Below the pieces are notes generated by a model, which was not told the origin of the DNA, ran no database searches, and saw only the letters and a program-made list of their open reading frames with translations. 33,414 nt of DNA from Fragilaria crotonensis (lineage: Eukaryota > Bacillariophyta > Fragilariophyceae > Fragilariales > Fragilariaceae): assembly GCA_022925895.1 (NCBI GenBank), contig JAKSYS010000683.1, positions 1-33,414 on the forward strand, read 5' to 3'. Positions 1 through 9,875 of this stretch are shown piece after piece. The translations under genes were made by a program, and so were the position numbers. Every line of letters starts with the position of its first letter. Within the stretch, counting starts at the first letter, position 1.

Positions 1-43
1 CGATGAAGAATTGCCCGCTTTCTCCGAATCCTGAAAGCCATCT

Positions 44-1648
44 TTGAATATTGACGAATCCTGTGGTCACCCTTTACCGTCGCAGAACCAACGCAATTAT
101 AACCAACATGCCAATGCTGCCCGTCAACAATTCCATCGTCCTACCCATCGTCCGACTTTCCAGAAACAATTCACCCGCGACAACATCAAGCTCAGCTCAG
201 TTTTGCGACCTTATACCCAACAAAACAGCAGCAGCAATCGGCCACCAATCAGACCCCAGAGCAACCAAAATCAGCATTCAAACCGTCCGAACAATCACAA
301 AACACCGTCGCAACGCCCGCCACCAAGACCGAATCATGGCAACCGACCGCCCTTGCGACCAACTTCATCAAACTCCAACAACCAACGTCGACCGCAGAGC
401 AATTCCACCCCATTTCGGCAAAATCCTTCACCCAATAATGCCACCAACATAGTTTGTAACAATTGTGGAAGAACTGGTCACTATGCAAGACAATGCCCAA
501 CTGCAACTAACAGACCTCAGAACAACAATAACAGAAATGGAGGAAACCCAAGGTCACCAACCAATAATGAGAACACTGCTCCCAGAAATCACAGAGCTTA
601 TTTTGTCACTGATTCATCTTCACCTCATGCTGAAACAACCCATTACCATCAAGCCTTCCTTGCCTCATCAAACAACAACCCTGTCTTTAACAATGGACCA
701 CCAACAATCTGGCCTGATACCAACTTGCCCCAAATGGAAATCAACCCATCACTGACTGACAATGATTTTGTACCCTCCATGTCACACTCACCTCCCAGCA
801 CTGATGCAATTGAATACTTCCCAGATGATCCCATGTCTACATATCAGCGCTTTGGACCACCAGATCTTGATAATTGGCTCCCTGACAGTGGTGCTACAAG
901 TCACTACACTCCTGTTTTCAGTGATCTCCATGATGTTGAACCCTGCCATGTACCTGTTTCCCTTGCTGATGGAACCACCAAGATATCCACTTTCAAAGGC
1001 ACAACTGACTGTTTCTTTACAACCACAGAAGGACAGAAAGCTATCCTTGGTCTTGCTGATGTTTACTACATTGAAGGTCTTAGCCACCGTCTGCTTTCCC
1101 TGACTGCCATTTCTGCCACCCAAAACTTCACAGTAATCATCCAGAACAGAGCAACCACAATCCGTTTTCCCAACAACTCAACATACACATGGCCAACCAT
1201 TCTTCAAGAGCTACCCTCTGAACAAGCTTTCTCCATGACTTCCCAACCTAACACAACTTCTGATGACACTTTAAACTCACCTGCCATCACTTTTGAGCAA
1301 CACTTGGACACTTCAACCAATTCAAACCCAGACCAACCCACTGCAACCTTGCCACTTGAGATCACATCCCGTCGCCTTGCACATCGTAATTTCCGCAATC
1401 TTATGACTGGATCCCTTCACCATGTTTGGAATGATCACATTTTGTCACCAGCCACTGACACTCAAACTTGGCCAATCAGAATCTCAATCAGCCAAAAACG
1501 CGCCAGAAGCAAAGTCCCACTCCGCCAAGGTTCAGAACCATTCCATCAACTTCACCTTGACCTTCTAAGAAACCCATTCCGCTTTGGCCTGACAACTAGC
1601 ACTAACTACTCTGCTTACCTTTTCATTGTGACAACCCTGGCAAACTAA
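44..1648 (+). pseudogene. Copia gag-protease-integrase N-terminal part, broken
   Basis: The reading frame is open for 534 codons but opens with TTG after an in-frame stop at 32-34, so it is the tail of a longer gag. Residues 20-135 are Gln/Asn/Pro/Arg-rich. A CCHC zinc knuckle (C138-x2-C-x4-H-x4-C151) binds nucleic acid in copia capsid proteins. A retropepsin-type motif, LPDSGATSHYT, has its catalytic Asp at residue 281. A pre-integrase-like stretch (about 445-500) follows. The frame then enters the integrase catalytic core with its first acidic residue in LHLDLLRNP and stops at 1648. The rest of the integrase is in other frames downstream. CpG dinucleotides are common before about 425 and almost absent afterwards. 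Confidence 0.8.
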
Positions 1649-2336
1649 CTGGTTGGATTGGACTACCCACTGAAAGCACCTTATCCATTCTCACTGCACT
1701 GCAATCTTGGCTCACACAATCAGAACTTCTTGACGCACCCAATCTGTCCGCTTTATCCGCACTGATGCTGGAACAGCATTTACTTCAGCCAAATTCATCT
1801 CAACTTGCACCAATCTTGGAATCAAAGTTGAAGCTGCAGCCCTGAACATCAAGAAATGAATGGAATTTGTGAAGCCAAATGGAGAGAAGTCCACAACATT
1901 GCAAACACTCTGCTCAACACTGCCAGACTTGGAGGTGCCTTCTTTCACCATGCTCATGCCTATGCAGTCCAAATTGTCAATGCTTGCCCTGCAAAGAATG
2001 TCACTGATCAAGATGGAAATCCTACAACCCCTTCCACTATAGTTATGGCCGAAAACCCAGCCTCATCAACTTCCGCGTATTTGATGCCCAGTCTATTTCA
2101 AACGTTACGAACCGACCTTTCGGAACAAATTAATCACTTATAAACAACAGCTCCAACGTGCATCCCGTGGAACATTTATTGGTTTCCCTGAAAACTCCGC
2201 TGGCTGGCTTGTCTACTCTCCAGACCATCCTCAACAAATTATCACAACCCGTGACGCTTATTTTGATGAAGATTTCAGCTCTGCCCTTGCCTTTGACTCC
2301 AAACCCTTTGCTGGAGCCATTCCCATCCGCTCCCAC
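1649..2336 (+). pseudogene. Remnant of copia integrase, frameshifted
   Basis: Integrase sequence continues here but is split over frames. A stretch near 1745-1800 encodes the second catalytic Asp region (FIRTDAGTAF). The segment open from about 1856 carries the third acidic residue in MNGICEAKWREV, followed by a typical helix rich in His/Ala/Asn. Stop codons and small indels separate these pieces, and 2150-2336 shows only fragments of the integrase C-terminal linker. This supports a non-functional integrase rather than an intron, because the breaks lie inside conserved blocks and lack clear splice signals. Confidence 0.65.
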
Positions 2337-4553
2337 ATGGACCCTAATGGACTTGAAAATGTTGAGAATTCAGAACCCACCATCATTCACCAAACTGGAT
2401 CTGTTGCCAACCTTGGAATCAATCCCTCTTCCTTCATTGAAGAACCCACTAACAATGATGAAAACCACCCTCCTACTGAGACTATTGACAATGATGATGA
2501 CACTGATGATGATGATCTACAACCTGGTCCAACACCACCTGCACCTCAATTGCTCAACCTCACTCATCACCAGAAGAGACACACACCCCTTCAGAAAGAG
2601 ATGACACTTTACTTCCAAGAATGTGCTGAATCACCACCATCCATTGACCCTATCCACACTGCCATGCTTACCCTTGATGCCTCTGCTGACACATCCACAG
2701 AAAATGATGATCCTGTTGATAAATACTTGCCAGAACCCCAATCCTTTCAAGCTGTCCTCAAACTTGATGATGACATCCGCTCTGCCTGGCTTCATGCAAT
2801 CAAAATGGAAATCAAGAACCTCATTGATCATGGTACCTTCATCCTTGGCCAGAAACCCCATGTAGATGAATTGATTATCCCAGTTAAACTTGTGCTCAAA
2901 GCAAAGCAAACAGCATCTGGCAAACTTGACAAACTCAAAGCCCGCCTTGTTGCCCGCGGCGACATGGAAAAGAGAAGAATCAAGAAAACAAAAGCAAAGT
3001 ACCAGCAACAACTACTCAAACAAAGAGAAGAAAACACCAAGAAAGTAAATAAGTCTAACACTATTCCTATTGAGATCCCTCAACCTTTTGAAGACACATG
3101 GTCACCCTGTGCATCTTCAAGAGGGGTCAAGCTCCTCATATCCAAAACCTGTGCTTTCCGCCGCATCCTTAAAGGTGCTGACTTTATTGGAGCCTATCTT
3201 CAAGCCAAAGTTATTGGACGTCACTTTGTGATCCTACCACTTTACCTTGCTTACCACTTCCCAGAATATGCCAAATACTTTGGAGTCCCACTTCTTCTTG
3301 ACAAAGGAATCTATGGCCTTGTCTACTCAGGCAAATATTGGAACATTGAATTCTCTGAATGGCTTACTCTCAAGGATTCATTCAATCCCAAGCAGAACCA
3401 TCCTATTTTGTTTACTATGACAAACACAACCAATGGCTTCGCCTCCTATTCTTTGTCGATGACATGCTTTATGTTGGAAGCAACGATTCCATCGAAATCT
3501 TTCGAAGATTCCGTCCGCAACCGCTTCGACGTGAAATTCCTTGGTCCTGCACAATGGTTCCTGCAAATGCGCATCCACCGCCACAAAGATTCCACTTACA
3601 CTCTAGACCAACATCGTTATGTCCTAAACGCTCTCCAACGTTATGACCCGAATTCCGAATTCCCTGAACGCGAAACTCCCTTCCCACCCGATTACGTCTT
3701 TACCAAAGATAACCGCCCTGTCACTGATCATGACAAGTCTATAATTGAGAAAAGACATTCCCGCCTCCCGTTTCGCTCAGCTGTATGCACCCTACTTTAT
3801 CTTGCATATAACACACGTGCCGATATCCTTTTTGCAGTCTGCAAACTTGCAAAAGCCTGCATCTGCCCTGGTGAACTTGACTTCCGCGCCCTTATCTGGT
3901 TATTTGGCTATCTCAGACGCCGACCCAGCTATGCTTTGAAATTCTATCCTGATGGCACTTCTAACCCAATCTATAGCATCTGTGCCCAACACAGCATTCC
4001 ATACTCTGACCTGACTGTCTTCTCTGATGCCAGCTGGCAAGATTGCCCTGACACTGGCAGATCAACTGTTGGATACATGATCTTTCACAATGGTGCCCTC
4101 ATTGAAGCCAACTCAACTATGCCTACACCAATTGCAATGTCAACCTCTGAAGCTGAATACATGGCAGCCTGCTCTGCAACTATGGCTACTGCCCACATCA
4201 GAATGCTTTTATATGACATGACATACCTTGGCACTAAACAATGGCGCGAATCATCCCAACGTTTACCTACAATCCCATCTGTCCTTATGATTGACAATGA
4301 AGCAACTGTTCAAATTGCCAAGAATGGCAAACTAACTCGCAAAACTCGCCACATTGAAAGACGCTTTCACTTTGTCCGCCAAGGCCAACAAGATGGTACT
4401 CATCAACTCTATTGGATCCCTTGTGACTCTCAACTTGCTGACATCCTAACCAAAACTCAGACATCCTCCAAGATTGATCCTCACCTTGACAAAATCTTTT
4501 GCAAACTCCCTGATCACCTGCTTTCTCCATCACCAATTTCTACGGAGATCTGA
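2337..4553 (+). pseudogene. Copia reverse transcriptase-RNase H ORF with active site out of frame
   Basis: 738-codon frame. Residues 1-110 are an Asp-rich linker. The RT domain starts near residue 125 with the LDDDIRSAWLHAIKMEI and KARLVARGDM blocks. Two compensating frameshifts, near 3363-3376 and 3498-3506, put the stretch that should hold the catalytic Asp pair (FVDDMLYVG, readable in the frame that opens at 3359) out of the main frame, so the long ORF carries nonsense residues there. RNase H follows with SDASWQD, STSEAEYMA and DNEATVQIA blocks and ends with the LADILTK motif common to copia polyproteins. An ATG opens this frame, but in the original element it was part of one polyprotein. 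The long ORF is therefore misleading: the RT cannot be active as written. Confidence 0.8.
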
Positions 4554-4556
4554 TTC

Positions 4557-4564
4557 AAGAGGGG
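4557..4564 (+). other. Polypurine tract of the first copia element
   Basis: AAGAGGGG directly precedes TGACAG. This is the expected place for the plus-strand primer next to a 3' LTR that starts with TG. Short but correctly placed, just after the pol stop. Confidence 0.6.
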
Positions 4565-4941
4565 TGACAGACTTTTAGTACCGCTCCTACGTATTTTTAT
4601 TATCTACATATTCAGTACAACACTTCACATTAGGCTAGTAAACAGTATACGTCGTATCGTTACTGTCGTACGGGAATCATATCCCACTCCAAAATTGCAA
4701 CGATCAAATTCATGTCGTTCGTTGCATAAACGACCATTTTCTCGCCCAACGCTCGGCCTCGTACGACCTCTTCAGACGTACACCTTTTCAGACGTGCACT
4801 CTTCAGACGTGCACCGTTTCTTTTGTGATCCTGAGTGTTCCTGAAGAACACTCATCAAAGAAGTTGATCATCATTTGATGATCAACAATTTCTCCAAATT
4901 TGTCCAACTGTAAATATATTTAGTCCGGCCCCATTTTCTAC
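4565..4941 (+). repeat. Probable 3' LTR of the first copia element (end uncertain)
   Basis: Begins TGACAG after the polypurine tract. It contains three direct copies of CAGACGTRCAC at 4773-4783, 4789-4799 and 4804-4814, spaced 16 and 15 bp apart. It also has an inverted repeat with 9-bp arms around a short loop (4832-4854) and a nearly perfect palindrome (arms 4863-4873 and 4876-4886, 2-bp spacer), then an AT-rich stretch (about 4910-4922). The ACGT core repeats could be bZIP/CRE-type sites driving transcription. That is inference. The right end is chosen at a CA dinucleotide and has no second LTR to confirm it. Confidence 0.4.
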
Positions 4942-5899
4942 AATGTACAATTTTCGTAGCAGCGTAACTGACCATGACGACTTTTTACCCGCCGTCATCA
5001 TGGTTCAGTCCCCTGTAGCGATAGCCAGTGTACTAGTACCCACTTGGCTACTGACGACGTCACCGTAGGACTCCACCCACGTCCACATACTGTAGTGTCA
5101 CCTACGCGCAACGTAGCACCATCTACTTGCATCGTACCTACAGATACTAGCACAGTTGCTTCGCCTACTAGCACTGTGTCTACGTCTACATGTACTGTAG
5201 TTACGCCTAGTCATACCGTAGCTCAGTATACCCGTCCCGTAGACTCACACGCGTATACCGTCGCGTCTGCTACTAGCACTCCCGCTTCCTCTGCCGCTAG
5301 CGTAGCATCCAGTAGTCCTGAAACCGTAGCACCGGCCAACGTTCGTACTGTAGCGACCGATACCGTCACCGTGACGTCACCACCTGCCTGCGACCCCGGC
5401 CTGGCGTGCGCCCGATTTAACCATGGTCTGGCCTCCACTCCGCGCTCGCACGCAGAATCTATCACGAGGAGAGGGCAAGGTAGTTGGACTCCAAGTACTG
5501 GAGTACTGTACCATTGTAGTTAAACAAAACACCGGCACTTGGATTAGTGTGACGTATGCATAGTACTATAGTACTACCGTAGGTACTCCTAGCTACCGGT
5601 AGTCCAATTGTACGGAGTACTACCACTCACCATGACAAATCCTATCCTCCCCGCGAGAACTGATATGCATATCCCGAGAATGTGAGGTGTCACGTGTCAA
5701 GACTGCGCGAGGTCCCAAAATAAGGGCCGGTGTATGTAGATTCCTGTGTTGACATATCATATATGGTACTACACGTTCACCAATACTGGCAACTGTCAAG
5801 TGCAATTTCAGTTCACTTTTTGGCCCTCACAATTCATGCACATTCGTGATTCTCACAATCTGGGTCATCATACACTACTAGTTTTCCACCTTTGTCATC
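4942..5899. other. Intergenic, low-complexity; no supported gene
   Basis: A 159-codon frame at 5044-5523 (+) opens with TTG and encodes a Ser/Thr/Pro/Val-rich chain (TVASPTSTV-like repeats). The DNA is a loose repetition of GTAG/ACTAG/TACTGTA words like other intergenic stretches here, so I regard it as chance. The rest holds small palindromes: CTACCGGTAG (5593-5602), GATATGCATATC (5662-5673) and a CACGTG E/G-box (5691-5696). The latter two lie 200-240 bp upstream of the CX9C gene and may be promoter sites. Confidence 0.45.
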
Positions 5900-6163
5900 A
5901 TGTCTTCGGCCACAGCTTCGTTCGCTCCAGCTGCTATGAACTCCGCCAACCTTGTCAAGAAGAACTCGATTGCCCTCGATACGAGCGCTTCGTCTGATGC
6001 TCAAGACAATCTAGCCAAATCTCTCCAGTGGCAAGTCAATGCCACCAAATCATGCGTGAAGCCTAATGTGGACTACAAGTTGTGTCGTCGCTACACCCGA
6101 GGCTCTGGAACCTACTGTGGTGCTGAGCTTACAGCTCTTTACAATTGCTTGAAGCAAGGATAG
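5900..6163 (+). CDS. Twin CX9C (CHCH) protein, mitochondrial intermembrane space type
   Basis: An 87-residue protein with four cysteines in two CX9C pairs: C52-x9-C62, ten residues, C73-x9-C83. This is the coiled-coil-helix-coiled-coil-helix fold. Proteins of this type are imported into the mitochondrial intermembrane space by the Mia40/Erv1 disulfide relay and serve mostly as cytochrome oxidase or complex I assembly factors or subunits. The N-terminal 50 residues are Ser/Ala/Asn-rich, without an obvious cleavable presequence, as usual for the class. The ATG is preceded by a CACCTTTGTCATC context and there is no longer in-frame start. No other domain is visible. I cannot assign it to a named member (Cox17/Cox19/Cmc and others) from sequence alone. 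No intron is needed. Confidence 0.8.
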   Translation: MSSATASFAPAAMNSANLVKKNSIALDTSASSDAQDNLAKSLQWQVNATKSCVKPNVDYKLCRRYTRGSGTYCGAELTALYNCLKQG

Positions 6164-7209
6164 ATCACCCCGTCTTGATTCATGCTCTCTGCTTGATCAG
6201 CCTACTTTGGTTGAGGACTGTGAAGCTGCTTACCCTCATTGAAGACCACTGTCCCCCCATAATCTCTGCCTACGATACCTTCGATTGTGCATTTGATATA
6301 TGCTACATTTATCATTCGACGGCGAACATCTGATCAATACTGAGTGGATGCTAATCGCCGTGAAGCTAGATTCATGACACAAAAACGTTTTCAATTATCA
6401 AGATACCTTTTGGATTATTGTTCAGAGTTTACACTGGAGGATTATCTCCTGCATTTTTCATTTCATAATTTTTTGTGTGGATCGAAAGCCACTTCGCGTC
6501 AGAGCTGGGAAGTTGTAGGAAACCCGGTGTTCTACTGTCTACTGTGGTCCCCGGAACTGTATTTGCATGTCCACTCTATACTGGAGTATGGGATACGGAC
6601 TGCTCCTGTTCCAAGTTCACTGAGGGTCTGTCATTCGTACTTGTACGCGGAGCTTCGGCGTTCACAGTTCACAACTGTCTACCGGTAGACTGGTTCAAAT
6701 CGTACAGTACGCCGAGTATTGTACTATGCATGTGACATATGATACAGACTACAGACCCTCGTCCCTCTTCATCGCCTGCAGTCATGGTACTACCGGTAGT
6801 ACCATTGTACTGTGCGCACTGCCACTACTGTACTCAACTGCTGCAGTTTGATACCGTAGGTTAGGAATCTCTACATTAGCAGGACTAGTAGGGCTATGGA
6901 TATAAGTATTGTACTCTACTGAGGTACTCCAGTTCAGTACGTAGTACGTAGTAGTAGAGTAGTAGTACTCGAATGCCATCCAAGCACGCCTACCGGTAGG
7001 CAGCACGCAGCATACAGCATACTCATACTATCATACATGTACCAGCGTCTTCGCTGGTACTTGTACGTCCGAAAATGTGACGAACGCTCGGACGTAAGCG
7101 TGCATTTTGTTTCATTCATGAGTTGACAAAGAACAAAAGCTCACAATCGATTCGTTCGAGAAGAGTGAAGGGGAACTGATTGCGGATCCACAGTATAATT
7201 TGATTGACA
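6164..7209. other. Intergenic region with perfect palindromes, upstream of MDH
   Basis: No convincing gene; the open frames at 6344-6735 start at GTG or lack any family signature. It contains TACCGGTA-centred palindromes at 6677-6690 (14 bp), 6784-6805 (22 bp) and 6988-7001 (14 bp), a 9-bp inverted repeat with a TCTT loop at 7039-7060, and a second 9-bp inverted repeat at 7064-7072/7088-7096. The last two lie 110-170 bp before the MDH start and are candidates for promoter elements. Confidence 0.55.
7039..7096. promoter_or_regulatory. Two adjacent inverted repeats in the MDH upstream region
   Basis: GTACCAGCG-TCTT-CGCTGGTAC at 7039-7060 can form a 9-bp stem with a 4-nt loop. TACGTCCGA (7064-7072) and TCGGACGTA (7088-7096) form a second perfect pair separated by 15 nt that includes TGACGA. 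Their position 115-170 bp before the MDH ATG suggests transcription-factor sites or a 5' UTR hairpin. No direct evidence. Confidence 0.3.
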
Positions 7210-8235
7210 ATGACTGCCCCACTATCCATCGTCATCACTGGTGCTGCTGGGAATATCGGCTACGCGCTCCTACCTCTTCTCGCTTCGGGTCATGTCTTCG
7301 GCAGCGACCGTCCCGTAGAGCTCCGATTGCTCGAGATACCTCAAGTATTGTCGCAGCTTACGGGAATCAAGATGGAGCTAATAGATGCCGCATATCCCCT
7401 CGTCACGTCGATCATGTGCACTTCTGATCCACTAGATGCATTCCGAAACGTGGACGTGGCCATTCTCGTCGGAGGCTTTCCTCGCAAGCAAGGTATGGAA
7501 CGGAAGGACTTGATTCCAGCCAACAGCAGCATTTTCGAAGTTACAGGTCGTGCTCTGAACCAGGTGGCATCTCCTAATGTGAAGGTCCTTTGCGTGGCCA
7601 ATCCCGCAAATACCAACTGTCTCGTGGCCATTCAGCAATGCTGTCCCCGGATCCCAGTCAAGAACTTGTGCGCCCTGACGCATTTGGACTTGACCCGAGC
7701 CAAGGCCATGCTAGCCGAGCGACTGGGCACAAGTGTCAAGGATGTACGGAACGTTATCATTTGGGGCAATCACTCGGGGTCTCAATTCCCGGATGCCACC
7801 TCGGATGGATTCGTCGTGACGAAATGGGGTGGAAAGACGCCACTCCGTGATCTCATGGCCAATGACACAACATGGCTGCAAACAGAGTTTCTCGCCAACG
7901 TCAGGGCACGCGGCGGAGTCGTTATTGAGCAACGAGGAAAGTCGAGTGCCTTGTCAGCGGCTCAGGCGACAGCGGATTGTCTCAAGACGTGGCTCGTGAC
8001 CGGAACGCCAGAAGGCGAGACGGTGTCATTGGCAGTGTACAACGATCAAGGTTACTACGGAGTCGAGAAGGGCCTTGTGTTTTCGTTCCCTTGCGAGTGC
8101 CGAAACGGAGAGTGGTTTGTAAAGGAGGGCTTGGAGTTGAATGATTTTGCGCGACAGCAGATCATGTTGACTGAGGAGGAACTGAAAGCAGAACGGCGTG
8201 CTGCGATGGAAGTCTTGGGGCAAAGCAAACTGTAA
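7210..8235 (+). CDS. Malate dehydrogenase, cytosolic (NAD-dependent) type
   Basis: 341 residues, the normal length for the cytosolic/plant-type MDH subfamily. It interconverts malate and oxaloacetate with NAD(H) as a dimer. Seen in sequence: Rossmann glycine motif TGAAGNIG (10-17); an acidic residue at the end of strand beta2 (E42 in LLEIPQ, where Asp is usual), which favours NAD over NADP; the mobile loop PRKQGMERKDL with substrate-binding R92 and R98; NPANTNC (131-137); LTHLDLTRAKA with D160 and R163; and catalytic H188 in WGNHSG. A His replaces the Arg that is usual just before the LD of that block. No N-terminal extension, so cytosolic location is likely. I start at the ATG at 7210; a TTG six bases earlier is in frame but is not a credible start. 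It converges with the plastid-protein gene, 245 bp away. Confidence 0.93.
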   Translation: MTAPLSIVITGAAGNIGYALLPLLASGHVFGSDRPVELRLLEIPQVLSQLTGIKMELIDAAYPLVTSIMCTSDPLDAFRNVDVAILVGGFPRKQGMERKDLIPANSSIFEVTGRALNQVASPNVKVLCVANPANTNCLVAIQQCCPRIPVKNLCALTHLDLTRAKAMLAERLGTSVKDVRNVIIWGNHSGSQFPDATSDGFVVTKWGGKTPLRDLMANDTTWLQTEFLANVRARGGVVIEQRGKSSALSAAQATADCLKTWLVTGTPEGETVSLAVYNDQGYYGVEKGLVFSFPCECRNGEWFVKEGLELNDFARQQIMLTEEELKAERRAAMEVLGQSKL

Positions 8236-8480
8236 GAAACAGTGAACCGCGAGCGCAAGTAGGATACGCACATTTCTGAAGAGACTCAATCCATATTTTC
8301 TCACCCTTTCAACAGAAGGTAACGAAGAGTAGACCAGCATTCCTGCCGACGCGACGCCTAGTAATGACAATGACAGCTCTGGGCAACAACGAACCTTACT
8401 ATACATAATGACCCAGCATTTTCTATAGGTGATGTGGTTTCGACATCTAGCTTTCAGATGTCGCGCTTCCGAGGAATGCT

Positions 8481-9380
8481 CTATTCTGCGATTATTCCAT
8501 GCTCAGCCTCGTAAGCGTCTTCTTCTTCCTCGGATGGAGTTTTGAACGCTTCATAGGCATAGTATAGCGTTCCGAGCATCATGGGCACCATGACGATAGT
8601 CAACGGCTGCAATGGCCAGATAAAGGATTCTACAACCAGCGCTACCAATCGTTTCCACATGATAAAATAGTTCGCGTAGAACTTGATATGTCGGTTCAAG
8701 AACGAAAGCATGAAGACCATGAGAGTCATGAGGGCAGAAAACGTAAACTTATTCATGCGGCGGGCAGCCAAGCCTTCTCCCTCTTTGGGGATCAACTGCT
8801 CGAGCGCAACACTGGCGAGCCAGTGAAATAGGCCCTGTAAAAAGCAAATCCTTGACGTGAGGTACTCAAACTCCCAGTTATTCATCATGAAGCCCAGGGG
8901 ACTGTTAAAGCTAAAGTTTGCGAGTGTGCCAATGATATCACCGTGGCTGAGTATCATGGTTCCCGTCACGGTGGTGACAAAGATGCTGACGATTTCCAAT
9001 CCAAATGACGTCAAGAGAAGGAATCGAGTTGCCTTCTTGGCAAGACGCAGCAGTTTCCGATCGCTTCTCTTGGGTGCCAAGTCTTGACGGCTGTCCGCCA
9101 TGGTGGCAAGAACGGCACCTGCCACAAGTGCGGCAGGGGCTCCCAGATTGGAACACCATTCCCACGTATCGAACACGAGCTGGGCATCGACGCCACGCAA
9201 TTCACCATAATTGAGAGACGTGGTAGACGCAGACGCTGTCCTTAATTGCTTCTGGAAGATGCATCGGCGGGTGTTTGGTGAATGCGAGGGAATACGGGCG
9301 AAAGTTTTCGGAGCTGTCGAAAAACTGCTTGATGGAGACCATGCGAGGGTGCACAAGAGGAGGACGAGGGTCAATTTCAT
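8481..9380 (-). CDS. Predicted plastid-targeted multi-pass membrane protein
   Basis: 299 residues, function not recognised. Residues 1-19 form a signal peptide (MKLTLVLLLCTLAW...). F20 follows in SSSFSTAP, the phenylalanine at the predicted cleavage site that marks diatom bipartite plastid presequences. Residues 21-55 are rich in Ser, Thr and Arg with few acids, like a transit peptide. Hydrophobic segments lie at about 78-94, 119-143, 176-194, 212-229 and 243-277, giving four to five membrane spans. The C-terminus (283-299) is acidic. The protein therefore probably sits in a plastid membrane (thylakoid or envelope). Divergent from the ion-channel gene, with about 500 bp between the starts. 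No intron needed. Confidence 0.7.
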   Translation of the reverse strand: MKLTLVLLLCTLAWSPSSSFSTAPKTFARIPSHSPNTRRCIFQKQLRTASASTTSLNYGELRGVDAQLVFDTWEWCSNLGAPAALVAGAVLATMADSRQDLAPKRSDRKLLRLAKKATRFLLLTSFGLEIVSIFVTTVTGTMILSHGDIIGTLANFSFNSPLGFMMNNWEFEYLTSRICFLQGLFHWLASVALEQLIPKEGEGLAARRMNKFTFSALMTLMVFMLSFLNRHIKFYANYFIMWKRLVALVVESFIWPLQPLTIVMVPMMLGTLYYAYEAFKTPSEEEEDAYEAEHGIIAE

Positions 9381-9875
9381 GGTCGTGTCAGCAATACGAA
9401 GGTTCCATCAGGTGAGGGCAACCAAGTAGTCTACCGGGTAGCAGATTCTGGCTTCTTTGATGTATCATATGTCAGTATGTGTAAACCAAAATGCAGTGAC
9501 ACCCAATTCCGATAGTATCTAAAGATCGTCGGAATCTCAAATCACGGTGCATGATGTGTATCCAAAAATCAACAAAAAATACTTGAGTACCAGGTACCAG
9601 CATGTGGTACAAGTACATCGTAATTCGTTGGCTACTTGCTGGAGTACAATACACTGGAGTTGTAACTCGTATGTACAGCGTGTAGTACAAGTGCGTATTC
9701 ATTAGAGTATGCCAGTACGTTTTCGTTCCTGTGCAGTCGACAATCGACGTCATATCCTCGTGATCGTCCGTCGTGCAACATTCGATCCTTCATGATTCAT
9801 GACAAAATGACACGCCATTTGACACCATTCATCACCACGGAAGTAATCGTACGCTTTCCTATCATCACAGCAAGG
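9381..9875. other. Divergent intergenic region with GTAC-rich sequence
   Basis: Lies between the starts of the plastid-protein gene (-) and the ion-channel gene (+), so it should hold both promoters. 9590-9720 is rich in GTAC/AGTAC/TACTGG words typical of the other intergenic stretches here. I see no clear TATA box. In-frame ATGs upstream of 9876 (from 9792) exist but would place a polar extension before the signal peptide. Confidence 0.4.

Larger units (their letters stand above)
1..4941 (+). mobile_element. Decayed Ty1/copia-type LTR retrotransposon (5' end outside window)
   Basis: The order gag zinc knuckle, aspartic protease, integrase, reverse transcriptase, RNase H is that of Ty1/copia elements, which are abundant in diatom genomes. 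The internal part runs from the window edge to about 4553. It is followed by a purine-rich tract (AAGAGGGG, 4557-4564) and a TG dinucleotide at 4565 that should open the 3' LTR. No 5' LTR is in the window, and I cannot fix the 3' LTR end because there is no second copy to align; the end given here is only a guess at a CA dinucleotide. The coding region is broken by frameshifts and stops (about 1-50, 1648-2140, 2140-2337, plus a hidden pair in the RT), so this copy should not be autonomous. Confidence 0.85.

Noticed and set aside
5044..5523. 159-codon Ser/Thr/Val-rich frame as a real gene
   Set aside because: It starts at TTG, is built from short intergenic-type words and has no domain or flanking signals.
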